DNA from: Desulfonatronum lacustre DSM 10312
GTDB lineage: Bacteria > Desulfobacterota > Desulfovibrionia > Desulfovibrionales > Desulfonatronaceae
NCBI RefSeq assembly: GCF_000519265.1
Contig: NZ_KI912608.1
Span: 2,079,313 to 2,143,312 of the forward strand
DNA length: 64,000 nt
Direction: 5' to 3'
In this document: piece by piece, positions 30,686 through 41,156 of the stretch
Position numbering within the stretch: the stretch's first letter is position 1
Layout of the letters: the number at the start of each line of letters is the position of its first letter
Notes under the pieces: generated by a model
The model's input: the letters and a program-made list of their open reading frames with translations, nothing else
The model's database searches: none
Told to the model about the DNA's origin: nothing
Made by a program: the position numbers and the translations under genes

Positions 30686-32818
30686 TCAGGGCGAGTTTTC
30701 GGCTCCCGACAACTCCAGCACCTCACGCACCTTGGCCTCCAACTCCCTCAACTGATACGGCTTGCCAAGAAACCCCTTGGCTCCGGATGTCAGGGCGTCC
30801 TTGCCGTGGCCATGCGTCGCGTAGCCGCTGGCGATAATCACCTTGACCCCGGAATCGAGGCGCAGCAGTTCCTGGAGACATCCGTGACCGCCCATGCCGG
30901 GCATGTTCAAGTCCAGCAGGACCAAGTCAATGGAACGGCTCTGGTCTTGAAAAATCGCCAAGGCTTCTTCTCCGTTGGCCGCGCTGAGCACGGCATAGCC
31001 GTAATCCTCCAAAGCTTCCCGCGTCAGATCCCGAAGTTCCGGCTCGTCGTCCACCACCAGGATGGTTTCGTTGCCGCCTCGGGGTCTGGACTCCAAGGCC
31101 GCATCGGCGAGAGGGACCGCGCCGTTTTCCGCGGCCGGCCAGTAGACGTTGAACGTCGTGCCCTGCCCCGGGGCGCTGCGACACTCGATAAACCCACCAT
31201 GCGCCGTGACGATCCCGTAGACCGAAGCCAAGCCCAGGCCGGTGCCCTTGCCCACATCCTTGGTGGTAAAAAACGGATCGAATGCACGATCCAGGACCTC
31301 CTGGTCCATGCCGCACCCCGTGTCCGTCACCGTGAGCAGAACATGGCATCCAGCAGCCGCGCCGGGATGCGCGAGGACGAAATTCTCATCCAGAAACGCG
31401 TTGATGGTCCTGAACTCCAGCCGTCCTCCATCGGGCATGGCGTCCACGGCATTGTTGGCCAGATTGAGTAGAACCTGTTCGATCTGCACCGGGTCCGCGG
31501 CCAAAGGCCAGATCAGGGGATCGAGCCGCGGTTCCAGAGCGATCATCTTCGGGATGGTTCGTTCCAGCATCCGCAAGACTTCCCGCACCTCTCGATTCAA
31601 GTCCACACGGATCTTCCGGAATTCAGCCTTGCGACTGAACAACAAGAGCTGCTCCACGAGTCTGGCGGCCCGCTCCAGGGACTGGGCCACGGTCCGCAAC
31701 CGGGCCTCCTCGCGATGCGCGAAGGCCCCGGCCTGAAGCAATAGCTCAATGTTGCCGCTCATGGCCTGAAGCAGATTGTTGAAGTCATGGGCCACGCCTC
31801 CGGCCAGAATGCCCACGGATTCCACCCTCTGAGCCTGAAAGAGTTGGGCTTGCAGCTTTTCTCGATCCTTCTCAGCCTGCTTCCGGGCCGTGATATCCGT
31901 CAAAAAACCGTTATAGACCGGATTACCTTGGGCGTCGTGGCGCACTCTGGTATCCAGCGAGGCCCAAAAAGACTGTCCGTCGCGGCGTTTCAACTCCACC
32001 TCGTAGCCGGATGTCCGACCGTATCGACGTAGATGCTCTTTGTAGCGCTCCCGGTCCGCCGGATCGGCATAAAGCTGCGCGGCGATATCCGAAACCTGAG
32101 CGACCATCTCATCCGGGTCGACGTACCCGGCCAGCCTTGCGTATTCGGGATTGACAAAAAGGTAGCGGCCTTCCGGAGTGGCCTGAAAAATACCCAGCGG
32201 CGCCCCCGAGACGATTTCCTGGTACCGACGGGTGGCGTCTTCGGCTTGGTGGGCGAGTTCGCGCTGTCGGTCTCGCAGCCGTTGGTAGGCCTCCAGCCCC
32301 TCCAGGGCCGCGGCTCCAGCCAGAAGGAGAATAGACAGCAAGGCGTGATGGGTGTCTGGAATCGTGCTCGGATCCTGACCCAGGATGCCGACGAACATGC
32401 CTCGAATCCTGGTCGGCGTGGCCAACGTGTGCAGGACCAGGCGCATGTCCCGGCTGCTTGCGGACAGAATTTCGGGCCGCCCTCGGCGCAGGATTCTGGA
32501 GAAGGAGTAGTCGTCGATGAGCCCGTCGACCTCCCGGTCCAGGAACGCAGCATACTCCGGAGGGTCACAAAACGCTCCGGCAAAGGAATGGTCCGGCTGC
32601 ACCAGAAAAAAGGAAACCGCCCGCAGGTCGATCAAACCACGGGCCTTTTCGGCGATTTCCTTGAGCACGGCATGCTCATCCGCGACCTGGAGCAAGGGCG
32701 TCTCGAAATGTCCCAGACCGGCGGCCATTTCCAACGCCTCCACGGATTGGCGGCGCTGTTCGCGTAAAAAATGAACCTCGGTCTCCAGGATTTGGATACG
32801 GTCTTCGTTTGACTGCAT
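30686..32818 (-). CDS. Hybrid sensor histidine kinase (GAF-like, PAS, HisKA, HATPase, REC)
   Basis: The 710-residue cytosolic protein has a GAF-like sensor (about 55-190), a PAS domain (about 200-320) with [20 protein letters not shown]-box [19 protein letters not shown]-box [17 protein letters not shown]1 DTGCGMD, G2 [15 protein letters not shown], and a C-terminal receiver ([25 protein letters not shown]). The H-box HDFNN type occurs in NtrB-like kinases. ATG 32818 has AGGTG upstream. It overlaps no neighbour but lies ten bases from the HDOD gene, so both are likely co-transcribed. Confidence 0.93.
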   Translation of the reverse strand: MQSNEDRIQILETEVHFLREQRRQSVEALEMAAGLGHFETPLLQVADEHAVLKEIAEKARGLIDLRAVSFFLVQPDHSFAGAFCDPPEYAAFLDREVDGLIDDYSFSRILRRGRPEILSASSRDMRLVLHTLATPTRIRGMFVGILGQDPSTIPDTHHALLSILLLAGAAALEGLEAYQRLRDRQRELAHQAEDATRRYQEIVSGAPLGIFQATPEGRYLFVNPEYARLAGYVDPDEMVAQVSDIAAQLYADPADRERYKEHLRRYGRTSGYEVELKRRDGQSFWASLDTRVRHDAQGNPVYNGFLTDITARKQAEKDREKLQAQLFQAQRVESVGILAGGVAHDFNNLLQAMSGNIELLLQAGAFAHREEARLRTVAQSLERAARLVEQLLLFSRKAEFRKIRVDLNREVREVLRMLERTIPKMIALEPRLDPLIWPLAADPVQIEQVLLNLANNAVDAMPDGGRLEFRTINAFLDENFVLAHPGAAAGCHVLLTVTDTGCGMDQEVLDRAFDPFFTTKDVGKGTGLGLASVYGIVTAHGGFIECRSAPGQGTTFNVYWPAAENGAVPLADAALESRPRGGNETILVVDDEPELRDLTREALEDYGYAVLSAANGEEALAIFQDQSRSIDLVLLDLNMPGMGGHGCLQELLRLDSGVKVIIASGYATHGHGKDALTSGAKGFLGKPYQLRELEAKVREVLELSGAENSP

Positions 32819-32827
32819 GAGGTTCAC

Positions 32828-34081
32828 CTAGCCGCCCAGGAGAAATACGTGAAGAATATCCGCGACCTGGCGATCGGCCTGCCGGACCAGGGGACCGATG
32901 TCGCAGGGGGACATGCCGACCAGGTCCCAGGCCGAGTCGGAGAGCGGAGGAAGCACCCCCTGACCGCTGGCGCCGACTCCGACGGCCACGGCCAGGATAT
33001 TGGCCAGATGCACGATGCCGGCCTCAAGCGGCACGGAGGCCTGCTCCGGAGCATGATGAAAGCGAATCATTTCCGTCAGGCTGTCCGGCAAGCGCCACTT
33101 CCGGCAAAGCATCCCTCCGACCTGGGCATGGTCAAAGCCGAGTAATTCTTGCTCCACCTGGTACAGGGGAGCACCTTGGGTCCGGGACAAAAACATGACC
33201 TGGGCGCATGCTCCAGGCATTTTGCTGAGCATGACCAGCCAGCCCAGATCGTGCAGGAGTCCACCAGTGAAGCAGCGCTCCCGCGAAGCCCCCCGTGCAT
33301 GAGCGGCGATCAGGCCGGCATATACCGCTGCGCTGACGCTGTGCTTCCAGAACTGCTTCATGTTCAGCGTCGCCACGGGAATGCCTTCAAAGGCACTGAC
33401 CACGGAAAGACCCAGGGCCAGAGAAGACAATTCCCTGGTACCCAACAAGGCCACGGCTCGGGAAATGGAATCGATCCGGGACGGAAACGCGTACAGCGGG
33501 CTGTTGACCAGCTTGAGCAGTTTCGCGGACAGGCTGCTGTCCTTGCTCACCAACTCGGCGATATGAAAGGCGGAGCTGTAAGGCGACTCCAGAACCTCCA
33601 TGATTCGCCCGTATACAGCAGGCAAAGTGACCAGTTTCTCCTGGATCTGAACCAACTTTTCGGCCGCCTCTTCGCCATCTTCGGACCGCGTGACACGATG
33701 ATCCGGCGCGGGGAGCTGACCCTCCATACATCGTTCAGGTTGCTCGCCCGCGGCCAGTTCCAAGGCCGCCCGTTCCACCGTGACGCGGACGATTTCCCGT
33801 ATCCCGGGATGATCATCCGTCACGCAACGCAGGAACGGCTCCAGCAGCAACCGGCTTTGTTCCAGATACTCCGGACCGATCTCGTTCACCCTGGCCGCGT
33901 TCGCCTGGTCCTGGTCCAGACCGAGAATATCCACCCGCCGGACTCCCCATGCCTTACCGGTCTTGATATGACGATCCTGCAACACCATACCCTGGGGCAA
34001 CAAAAAACGCCCATCCGAGGTCACGAGATCAGCTCCTAAAATCATACCCTCTTCAAGGCATTCAACGCCGACCCATCCCAT
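32828..34081 (-). CDS. HDOD domain signalling protein
   Basis: The 417-residue protein resembles the HDOD protein at 20595: VECLEEGMILGADLVTSDGR, a middle region, then the HDOD block LVSKDSSLSAKLLKLVNSPL and the second half CFTGGLLHDLGWLVML. Its end has FHHAPEQASVPLEAGIVHLA. ATG 34081 is chosen because AGGGG lies nine bases upstream and residues before it do not align. Probably a regulator; it is paired with the hybrid kinase and divergent from the flagellar operon. Confidence 0.87.
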   Translation of the reverse strand: MGWVGVECLEEGMILGADLVTSDGRFLLPQGMVLQDRHIKTGKAWGVRRVDILGLDQDQANAARVNEIGPEYLEQSRLLLEPFLRCVTDDHPGIREIVRVTVERAALELAAGEQPERCMEGQLPAPDHRVTRSEDGEEAAEKLVQIQEKLVTLPAVYGRIMEVLESPYSSAFHIAELVSKDSSLSAKLLKLVNSPLYAFPSRIDSISRAVALLGTRELSSLALGLSVVSAFEGIPVATLNMKQFWKHSVSAAVYAGLIAAHARGASRERCFTGGLLHDLGWLVMLSKMPGACAQVMFLSRTQGAPLYQVEQELLGFDHAQVGGMLCRKWRLPDSLTEMIRFHHAPEQASVPLEAGIVHLANILAVAVGVGASGQGVLPPLSDSAWDLVGMSPCDIGPLVRQADRQVADILHVFLLGG

Positions 34082-34335
34082 GCAAAAAACCCCTGCGGTG
34101 CTTGATTGTTTGCTTACGGTTACAAAAAGAACCGGCCCCCCGACAATGGCATGGTCCCTGGCCACGATGACCACGATAACCACGCTCGAATGGAAAGAAT
34201 GTAATTCATATCGATCTCCCTGTCTCCTGGCAAAGAAATCCCGACCATGAAATTCTCGCCATGGAAGCGACGCCGTTTTATCGGCTCATCAAGAACGAAG
34301 CGAATCGATGGTCCAAAACTTGCTTCGCTCCGGCA

Positions 34336-35115
34336 ATGGACCTGTTCTCCTTTGATCCCAGGATTTATCTCAGCTTTTTTCTGACGCTGTTCCGAATCAG
34401 CCTGATCGTCTTCATGCTGCCGTTTTTCGGCGGGGAAAACATTCCCCTGCCGGCAAAGGCGGCCTTGTGTTTGGTCCTGGCCCTGGGGCTTTGGCCGCAC
34501 CTGGCGTTTTCAGCGGACTATTTCCCGGCCCACCCCATCATGATCGCCTTGATGATCCTGGGCGAACTGATCTTGGGGCTAGCCCTGGGGCTGATCGTTC
34601 GGGTGCTGTTCGCCGCCATCCAGACCGGCGGGCAGTTGATCGGCTTTCAGATGGGCTTTGCCATGGTCAGTGTCGTGGACCCCAGTTCCGGGGTCAGCAT
34701 GGCCGTGACCGCCCACTTCCTGTACATGACCTCCCTGCTCATTTTTCTAAGCCTCAACGGGCACCTGCATCTGCTCCACGCCCTGACCCACAGCTTCACT
34801 CTTGTTCCTCCGGGCGGGCTGTTGCTCACGCCGGCACTATCTGAACAAATGATCCGCTTTTCCAGCCAGATATTCATCCTGGCGGTCAAGATTGCCAGCC
34901 CGGTGATGGTGGCCCTGTTTCTGATCGACCTGGCCCTGGGCCTGGTGGCCAAGGCCGCGCCGCAGATGAACGTGATCTTCGTCGGCTTTCCCCTGAAAAT
35001 CGCCGTGGGATTTCTGTTTCTCGGCACCATGTTCACAATCATGGGGCTCTACGTGCAGGACTTCATTCTGATGCTCGGCTCCATGTTCCAGGGCGTCATG
35101 CTCAGCGGACGCTGA
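34336..35115 (+). CDS. fliR: Flagellar export protein FliR
   Basis: The 259-residue membrane protein of the flagellar type III export gate shows LFRISLIVFMLPFFGGENIP, ELILGLALGLIVRVLFAAIQ, GGQLIGFQMGFAMVSVVDP and KAAPQMNVIFVGFPLKI, all FliR hallmarks. ATG 34336 starts the conserved region; an in-frame ATG at 34261 would add 25 unusual residues. It is the first gene of a long plus-strand flagellar run. Confidence 0.93.
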   Translation: MDLFSFDPRIYLSFFLTLFRISLIVFMLPFFGGENIPLPAKAALCLVLALGLWPHLAFSADYFPAHPIMIALMILGELILGLALGLIVRVLFAAIQTGGQLIGFQMGFAMVSVVDPSSGVSMAVTAHFLYMTSLLIFLSLNGHLHLLHALTHSFTLVPPGGLLLTPALSEQMIRFSSQIFILAVKIASPVMVALFLIDLALGLVAKAAPQMNVIFVGFPLKIAVGFLFLGTMFTIMGLYVQDFILMLGSMFQGVMLSGR

Positions 35116-35175
35116 GCGTTTCCCGCGTTGCTTCACGCAACATAGACTAAACGAAGAGGAGCTAAAGGCCGGACC

Positions 35176-36243
35176 ATGCCCCAGAGCGATCCGAGTAGAA
35201 CCGAAGAAGCCACCCCGAAACAGCGCGACAAGGCCAGGGAAAAGGGCAATGTCCCCAAAAGTCAGGAGTTGCCCAAGGTCACGGTGCTGCTGGGAGGCTT
35301 TCTCGCCCTGCTGTTCATGATCCAAATCATGGTCAACCAGATGAACGACCTTTTCGTCTGGACGTTCAGCCAAAATCTACTCACTGAATTCACCCCGGAA
35401 ACCGTCTACTTGCTCTTCCAGACGGTCTCCTGGCGTATCGCGGTGATGGTCCTGCCGGTGATGTTCACCTGTGCGCTGGTGGCGTTCCTGACCGTGCGCC
35501 TGCAAGTCGGCCATCTCTGGACCTTGAAGGTCTTCGAACTGTCCAACTTTTGGAAAAAACTCAATATCGTCGCTGGTATAAAGCGACTATTCATCAGCAC
35601 CCAGACCGTGGTCCGCCTGCTGCGCAGCCTGTTCATGGTCATTGTCGTGGGGTTCGCACCTTACCTTGTACTGAAAATGGAATCCCCGAATTTCATTCCT
35701 CTCTTTTATCAGGACGCACTGACCGTAGCCAGCTACATGCTGATCACCGGCGCGAAAATGGTCATCTACGCCCTGATACCCATGCTGATCATCGCCATCG
35801 CGGATTTGGCCTACACCCGCTGGGATTACGAGGAAAACCTGAAAATGACCAAAGACGAGGTCAAGGACGAACGGAAGCAGGCCGAAGGCGATCAAGCCAT
35901 CAAGAACAAGCAGCGTCAAAAAATGATGGCCGTGATGCAAAAGCGGATGATGGAGAGCGTGCCCAAAGCCGACGTGGTCATCACCAACCCGACCCACCTG
36001 GCCATAGCCCTACGCTACAACCCGCTGGAGGCCCCGTCGCCCATGGTCCTGGCCAAGGGAGCGGACTTCATGGCCGCGAAAATCCGGGAGATCGCCCAGG
36101 AGCACAACATCCCCATCCGGGAGAACAAGCCCCTGGCACAGGCCTTGTATAAAAGCGTTGAGGTCGGCCGGATGATCCCCGAGGAACTGTTCCAGGCCGT
36201 GGCCTCCATCCTGGCCCAGTTGCCAAAATTCCGGCGCAGGTAA
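35176..36243 (+). CDS. flhB: Flagellar export switch protein FlhB
   Basis: The 355-residue protein has the start SDPSRTEEATPKQRDKAREK, four membrane segments, and the self-cleaving motif NPTH (in VVITNPTHLAIALRY) of the cytoplasmic domain, which sets the switch from hook to filament export. GAGGAGC precedes ATG 35176. It lies 60 bases after fliR. Confidence 0.95.
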   Translation: MPQSDPSRTEEATPKQRDKAREKGNVPKSQELPKVTVLLGGFLALLFMIQIMVNQMNDLFVWTFSQNLLTEFTPETVYLLFQTVSWRIAVMVLPVMFTCALVAFLTVRLQVGHLWTLKVFELSNFWKKLNIVAGIKRLFISTQTVVRLLRSLFMVIVVGFAPYLVLKMESPNFIPLFYQDALTVASYMLITGAKMVIYALIPMLIIAIADLAYTRWDYEENLKMTKDEVKDERKQAEGDQAIKNKQRQKMMAVMQKRMMESVPKADVVITNPTHLAIALRYNPLEAPSPMVLAKGADFMAAKIREIAQEHNIPIRENKPLAQALYKSVEVGRMIPEELFQAVASILAQLPKFRRR

Positions 36244-36339
36244 TCGCCGGGCAAAGAGAATCCGACGAGTTCCACTCGCAACATGCTTAAAGATTACCGC
36301 AAACAGAGCATCCTGCCCTAAAGGACGAGCGTCAAAACC

Positions 36340-38445
36340 ATGGCTCAAGCCGCGATCAGCCTCAGCAATATCGACTACTCCCGTTTCTCCGGATACGGGA
36401 ACATCTTCCTGGCCGGCGGCGTGGTGACCATTCTGTTCGTGATGCTTATCCCCATGCCCACGATCATCCTGGACGCCATGCTCACCCTGAGCATCTCCCT
36501 GGGATTCGTGGTGCTGCTTTCGGCCATGTACATGCGCTCTCCCCTAGAATTTTCGATCTTTCCCTCCCTGCTCCTGGTGACCACCCTGCTCCGACTGGCC
36601 CTGAACGTGGCTTCCACCCGTCTGATCCTGCTCAACGGCGACCAAGGCCCCGGAGCGGCCGGCAAGGTGATCGAGGCCTTCGGCCAGTTCGTGGTCGGCG
36701 GAAACTATGTTATCGGCGTGATCATCTTTCTGGTCATCTTCATTCTGAATAAAATGGTCATCACCACCGGCACCACGCGCATCGCCGAAGTCGCGGCCCG
36801 GTTCACCCTGGACGCCATGCCCGGCAAACAGATGGCCATTGAGGCGGACTTGAACGCCGGACTGATCGATGAGACCGAGGCGAAGCTTTCCCGAGAAAAA
36901 ATTCGGAAGGAAGCGGACTTTTACGGAGCCATGGACGGCGCGGCAAAATTCGTCTCCGGGGACGTCAAAGCCGGTATGATCATCACCGCCGTCAATATTG
37001 TCGGCGGCCTGTTCATCGGCGTTTTTCAGCACGGCATGGCCTGGGGCGACGCCGGGGCCACCTTCACCATCCTGACCATCGGCGACGGCTTGGTGGCCCA
37101 GATTCCCTCGCTGATCATTTCCACCTCCGCCGGCATCATCGTCAGCCGGGCCGCCGCGGAAGCGGACATGGGCCAGGAATTCATCGGCCAGTTGACCCTG
37201 CACTCCAAGGCTCTGCGTCTGGTATCCGCGATCCTCCTGGTTCTGGGATTGGTCCCGGGAATGCCGACCTTTATGTTTCTCGTATTCGCCGGCATGCTTT
37301 TCGGCATATCCCACATTGCCGGCCGCGGCCATGCCGAGGCCGAGAAGCTCGCCGAGGAGTCGCAAAAACCCAAGACTCCCAGCCTGGATACCCCGGAAGA
37401 AGTTCAGGCATTACTGCCCCTGGACGCCCTGGAACTGGAAGTGGGCTACGGCCTGATCCCCCTGGTGGACGAGGACCAAAACGGCAACCTGCTGGCCCGC
37501 ATCCGCTCCATTCGCCGTCAATTCGCCCTGGATATGGGCGTGATCATTCCCTCGCTGCATCTGCGCGACAACTTGCAGCTCAAGCCCGGCCAGTACGTAA
37601 TCATGATCAAAGGCAATCAGGTGGCCTCCGCGGAAATTCTCATCGACCACTTCCTGGCCATGGACCCCGGAGACGCCAAACACCGCATCCAGGGCGTGGA
37701 AACCCGGGAACCGGCCTTCAACCTGCCGGCCCTGTGGATCCCGGACAAGCAGAAAGACGAGGCCATGCTCGCCGGGTACACCGTGGTGGATCCTTCCACG
37801 GTCATCGCCACCCATGTCACCGAGGTCTTCCGCCGCAACCTGCACGAGTTCCTGGGTCGTCAGGAAATCCAGTCCCTCTTGGACAATCTGGCCAAGCGCG
37901 CCCCAAAGGCAGTGGAAGAGCTGGTCCCGGGGATCATGCCCCTGGGAACCGTGCAGCGGGTGCTGCAGAACCTGGTCCGCGAACAGGTTTCCATTCGGGA
38001 CATGCTGACCATCGTGGAAACCCTGGCCGACTTCGGGCCATCCATCAAGGACCCGGACCTGCTCACGGAATACGTCCGCGGACGCATGGCCCGGACCATC
38101 GTCAAGCCCTACCTGGCAGGAGGAAGCAACCTGGCCGTGATCATTCTGGACCAGGACTGGGAGCGCCTGCTTCAGGAGAACCTGCGTAAGACCGAACAGG
38201 GGACCTACCTGAACATCGACCCCGGCCACGGCCAGAAACTGATCCAGGGGCTCCAGTCGGCCATGGAGCAGGCCATGGTCTCCGAGGGCCAACCCGTGGT
38301 GCTGACCACGCCCAGTCTGCGCTCACACCTCGCCCAACTCATCACCCGCTTCATCCCCACACTGCCCATCATTTCCCAGGCCGAAATTCCCGCGGGGATC
38401 AACCTCCAGTCCGCAGCAACGGTGAGGATGGCCAATGCAGGTTAA
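36340..38445 (+). CDS. flhA: Flagellar export gate protein FlhA
   Basis: The 701-residue protein has about eight membrane segments in its first half (with LNVASTRLILLNGDQGPGAA and DAMPGKQMAIEADLNAGLID, the FHIPEP-like block) and a cytoplasmic half with TREP-like ETREPAFNLPALWI, LRDNLQLKPGQYVI and VLQNLVREQVSIRDMLTIVE. It is the large gate subunit. Its end overlaps flhF by 11 bases. Confidence 0.96.
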   Translation: MAQAAISLSNIDYSRFSGYGNIFLAGGVVTILFVMLIPMPTIILDAMLTLSISLGFVVLLSAMYMRSPLEFSIFPSLLLVTTLLRLALNVASTRLILLNGDQGPGAAGKVIEAFGQFVVGGNYVIGVIIFLVIFILNKMVITTGTTRIAEVAARFTLDAMPGKQMAIEADLNAGLIDETEAKLSREKIRKEADFYGAMDGAAKFVSGDVKAGMIITAVNIVGGLFIGVFQHGMAWGDAGATFTILTIGDGLVAQIPSLIISTSAGIIVSRAAAEADMGQEFIGQLTLHSKALRLVSAILLVLGLVPGMPTFMFLVFAGMLFGISHIAGRGHAEAEKLAEESQKPKTPSLDTPEEVQALLPLDALELEVGYGLIPLVDEDQNGNLLARIRSIRRQFALDMGVIIPSLHLRDNLQLKPGQYVIMIKGNQVASAEILIDHFLAMDPGDAKHRIQGVETREPAFNLPALWIPDKQKDEAMLAGYTVVDPSTVIATHVTEVFRRNLHEFLGRQEIQSLLDNLAKRAPKAVEELVPGIMPLGTVQRVLQNLVREQVSIRDMLTIVETLADFGPSIKDPDLLTEYVRGRMARTIVKPYLAGGSNLAVIILDQDWERLLQENLRKTEQGTYLNIDPGHGQKLIQGLQSAMEQAMVSEGQPVVLTTPSLRSHLAQLITRFIPTLPIISQAEIPAGINLQSAATVRMANAG

Positions 38446-39532
38446 GACCTTTCGCGGGCCGGACACGCGGACCGTGCTCAAGCAGATCCGCGCCGAACTG
38501 GGGCCGGACGCGGTCATTCTCAGCACCCAGAACGGAACGGAGAACGGTCGGCCCTGCTGCGAAATCATGGCCGCCCTGGAGCCGCCGACAGCGGGAAACC
38601 GGCTCAAGAATCCGGAACAGCCGGATATCACCGCCCCTTCCGGGAGTGGCTATCCTGGCTGGAAGCAGATGCACCAGGAGTGGACGTGCCTCAAGGAGCA
38701 CCTGTTCAGCGTCCTCAAGCCCCAGGCGGACTACAACCTGCTCTCTCCCCGCCAGCGCCAAGCCCTGGAATACCTGGAGCGGGAGGAAGTCCTGCCCGAG
38801 GTGGCCATGCACCTATGGCGGGCCATGAAAAACGCACCGGAAAAGTCCATCCTGGAGGAGCTGCGGTCCATCGTGGCCGTCAAACCCTGGACCGGTCTGC
38901 ACTGGCCGGAAAAGCTGCACGCCTTCGTCGGCCCGCACGGTTCGGGCAAAACCTCGTCGCTGTTACGCCTGGCCCTGAACCTGCGCCGGGAATTCCCCAA
39001 CCGCAGGATCGCCCTGGCCAACGCGGACCAGCACCACGGCAAGGGCCGTTTGTTGCTACAGCATTACGCGGAGTTGGGAGAGTTTCCCTTCGTGGATCTG
39101 CGCTCCCCCGAGGATTGGCGACGCCTGCTCCGCGAAGCCTACGACATGGTCTTCATCGACCTCCCCGGCCTGCCGGCGGGGGAGCATCTCGACGCCTGGC
39201 TGATGGACAAGGAAATCTCCCTGAAGGGCAACTGCGCCGTGCATTTGGTCCTCAGCCCCCATTATTCCAACACGATCCTCCAGCGCTTTATTGAAAAATT
39301 TCAGGTCCCGGCCCTGTCCAGCCTGATCTGGACCAAGCTGGATGAGGCGGAAACCTACGGTTCGCTGGTGAACATCGGCTATTCCACCCGACTTCCCGTA
39401 TCCGCCCTGTCCTACGGCACGTCGCTGAATTCCAGCCTGGCCCCGGCGGATCACCAGAACCTCTGGAAACTGGTCTTCACCCACCGGCTGCCCACCACCA
39501 TCGGAGGCGGGGCGGAAAGACCTTTGCACTGA
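38435..39532 (+). CDS. flhF: Flagellar SRP-family GTPase FlhF
   Basis: The 365-residue protein starts MQVKTFRGPDTRTVLKQIRA. Its NG domain has the P-loop FVGPHGSGKTSSLLRLA, MVFIDLPGLPAG and WTKLDEAETYGSLVNIGY, all FlhF-specific. FlhF and FlhG set flagellar position and number. The P-loop is GPHGSGKT rather than the common GPTGVGKT, but the lysine and threonine are kept. ATG 38435 lies eight bases after GAGG. Confidence 0.92.
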   Translation: MQVKTFRGPDTRTVLKQIRAELGPDAVILSTQNGTENGRPCCEIMAALEPPTAGNRLKNPEQPDITAPSGSGYPGWKQMHQEWTCLKEHLFSVLKPQADYNLLSPRQRQALEYLEREEVLPEVAMHLWRAMKNAPEKSILEELRSIVAVKPWTGLHWPEKLHAFVGPHGSGKTSSLLRLALNLRREFPNRRIALANADQHHGKGRLLLQHYAELGEFPFVDLRSPEDWRRLLREAYDMVFIDLPGLPAGEHLDAWLMDKEISLKGNCAVHLVLSPHYSNTILQRFIEKFQVPALSSLIWTKLDEAETYGSLVNIGYSTRLPVSALSYGTSLNSSLAPADHQNLWKLVFTHRLPTTIGGGAERPLH

Positions 39533-39562
39533 CGACGAACTTCACGTATTCGCGAGGAAACC

Positions 39563-40387
39563 ATGACGCGCACGAACGAGCACAACCCCCTAGTTCTCTC
39601 CGTAACTTCCGGCAAAGGCGGGGTGGGCAAAACCAACCTCTCCGTGAATTTGGCCTACGCCCTCCAGCGGAAGGGCAAGCGCGTCCTGCTGATGGACGCG
39701 GACCTGGGGCTGGCCAATGTGGATATTCTGTTGGGCCTGGCCCCGGAATACAACATCTTCCACCTCGTCTACGATGAAAAAAAACTGGAGCAAGTACTGG
39801 TTCGGACGGAGTACGGATTTTCCATTCTCCCGGCCTCCTCCGGCGTGCCGGAAATGCTCAAGCTGTCCACCGGCCAAAAGCTGGAGCTGATCGAAGCCCT
39901 GGAGCCCTTGGGCCAGGAGACGGACATCCTGATCGTGGACACCGGGGCCGGGATCGGGGATAATGTCATGTACTTCAATCTGGCCGTACAGGAGCGGATT
40001 CTGGTTCTGACCCCCGAACCCACTGCCTTGACCGACGCCTACGCGACGATCAAGGTCCTGCACAACAAACACGGCGTACACAGGTTTCGAGTGGTCGTGA
40101 ACATGGCCGCGGACCCGAAGCAGGCCAAGCAGACCTTCCAGCGACTGACCGCGGCCTGCGACAAATTTCTGGACGGCGTTTCCCTGGACCTGATCGGTTC
40201 GCTGCCTCAGGACCCGACGGTCAGACAGTCCGTTACCCGCCAGGTGCCGTTCTGCCATGCCGTTCCGTCCTCGGCGGCGGCCCAGGCCGTGAATAAAATC
40301 GCCGAAAACATCCTGGCCTGGCCGCAAACAGCCAAAACCGATGGCAATATCAAATTCTTCTGGAAAAAACTCCTCTTCAACAACTGA
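39563..40387 (+). CDS. flhG: MinD/ParA-like flagellar number regulator FlhG
   Basis: The 274-residue ATPase has the deviant Walker A GKGGVGKTNLSVNLA (17-31), MDADLGLANVDILLGLAPEY and VDTGAGIGDNVMYFNLA. FlhG limits flagellar number with FlhF. GAGGAAACC precedes the ATG. The last 47 bases are shared with the start of fliA in another frame, an unusually long overlap. Confidence 0.93.
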   Translation: MTRTNEHNPLVLSVTSGKGGVGKTNLSVNLAYALQRKGKRVLLMDADLGLANVDILLGLAPEYNIFHLVYDEKKLEQVLVRTEYGFSILPASSGVPEMLKLSTGQKLELIEALEPLGQETDILIVDTGAGIGDNVMYFNLAVQERILVLTPEPTALTDAYATIKVLHNKHGVHRFRVVVNMAADPKQAKQTFQRLTAACDKFLDGVSLDLIGSLPQDPTVRQSVTRQVPFCHAVPSSAAAQAVNKIAENILAWPQTAKTDGNIKFFWKKLLFNN

Positions 40388-41156
40388 CCACTGGCAGCGC
40401 TATGAAGACGGTCAGTTGGCGTGGAGCACCGCCGGCCCCGAGGTCCGAGGGGCCATTGTCGCGCACTATGCCCCGAAGATAAAAATCATCGCCCTGCGCA
40501 TGAAGGCCAAGCTCCCCCAGCATATCGAGCTGGGAGAACTGCTCAGCGCCGGCAGCCTCGGCCTGATCGAAGCCCTGGAGAAATTCCAGGTACACATGGG
40601 CATCAAGTTCGAGACCTATGCGGAAAACAGAATCAAGGGGGCCATGCTGGACGAGCTCCGGCGCATGGACTGGTTCACCCGCGGGTTGCGCCAACGGGTC
40701 CGGCTCTTGGAAGAAAGCGTACGCAAGGTGGAGCAACACTCCGGTCGCGTCCCCACCGCCGAAGAACTCCAAGCCATGACCGGCCTGAGCGCCAAGGAAG
40801 TCCAGGAAGGCCTGGAAGCTCTGCAAAATCAAATCTGTATCAGCCTGGACGGTCTGGAGGACCATCTCCTTCGTTCCACGAGCACCACGAAAAACGACCC
40901 TTTCTCCCATACTCTGCACCAACAACTGATTGACAAACTTGCGGAACTTATCGATGAATTGACCTCTAGGGAGCAGATGGTCCTTTCCCTGTACTACGCC
41001 GACGAGTTGAACATGCGGGAGACGGCCCTGGTGATGAACATTACCGAGGGCCGGGTTTCCCAATTGCACTCCCAGGCCCTGGGCAAACTCCGGGACAAGT
41101 TCGCCAAGCTCCAAGCATCCACCCCTCACCAAAAGAAAACAAGGAGACAAGCCTGA
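40341..41156 (+). CDS. fliA: Flagellar sigma factor FliA (sigma-28)
   Basis: The 271-residue sigma factor has region 2 (AGSLGLIEALEKFQVHMGIK, FETYAENRIKGAMLDELRRM, DWFTRGLRQRVR), region 3 and region 4 (LTSREQMVLSLYYADELNMR and ITEGRVSQLHSQALGKLRDK). FliA directs RNA polymerase to late flagellar and chemotaxis genes. ATG 40341 is the only start that keeps the N-terminal domain; it overlaps flhG by 47 bases. The stop overlaps the cheY start (TGATG). Confidence 0.95.
   Translation: MAISNSSGKNSSSTTDHWQRYEDGQLAWSTAGPEVRGAIVAHYAPKIKIIALRMKAKLPQHIELGELLSAGSLGLIEALEKFQVHMGIKFETYAENRIKGAMLDELRRMDWFTRGLRQRVRLLEESVRKVEQHSGRVPTAEELQAMTGLSAKEVQEGLEALQNQICISLDGLEDHLLRSTSTTKNDPFSHTLHQQLIDKLAELIDELTSREQMVLSLYYADELNMRETALVMNITEGRVSQLHSQALGKLRDKFAKLQASTPHQKKTRRQA

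Noticed and set aside
34278-34285. GCCGATAA on the minus strand, matching the sigma-28 -10 box, upstream of the HDOD gene
   Set aside because: No TAAA-like -35 box at the proper distance; likely chance, as it lies within the coding-like leader of fliR.
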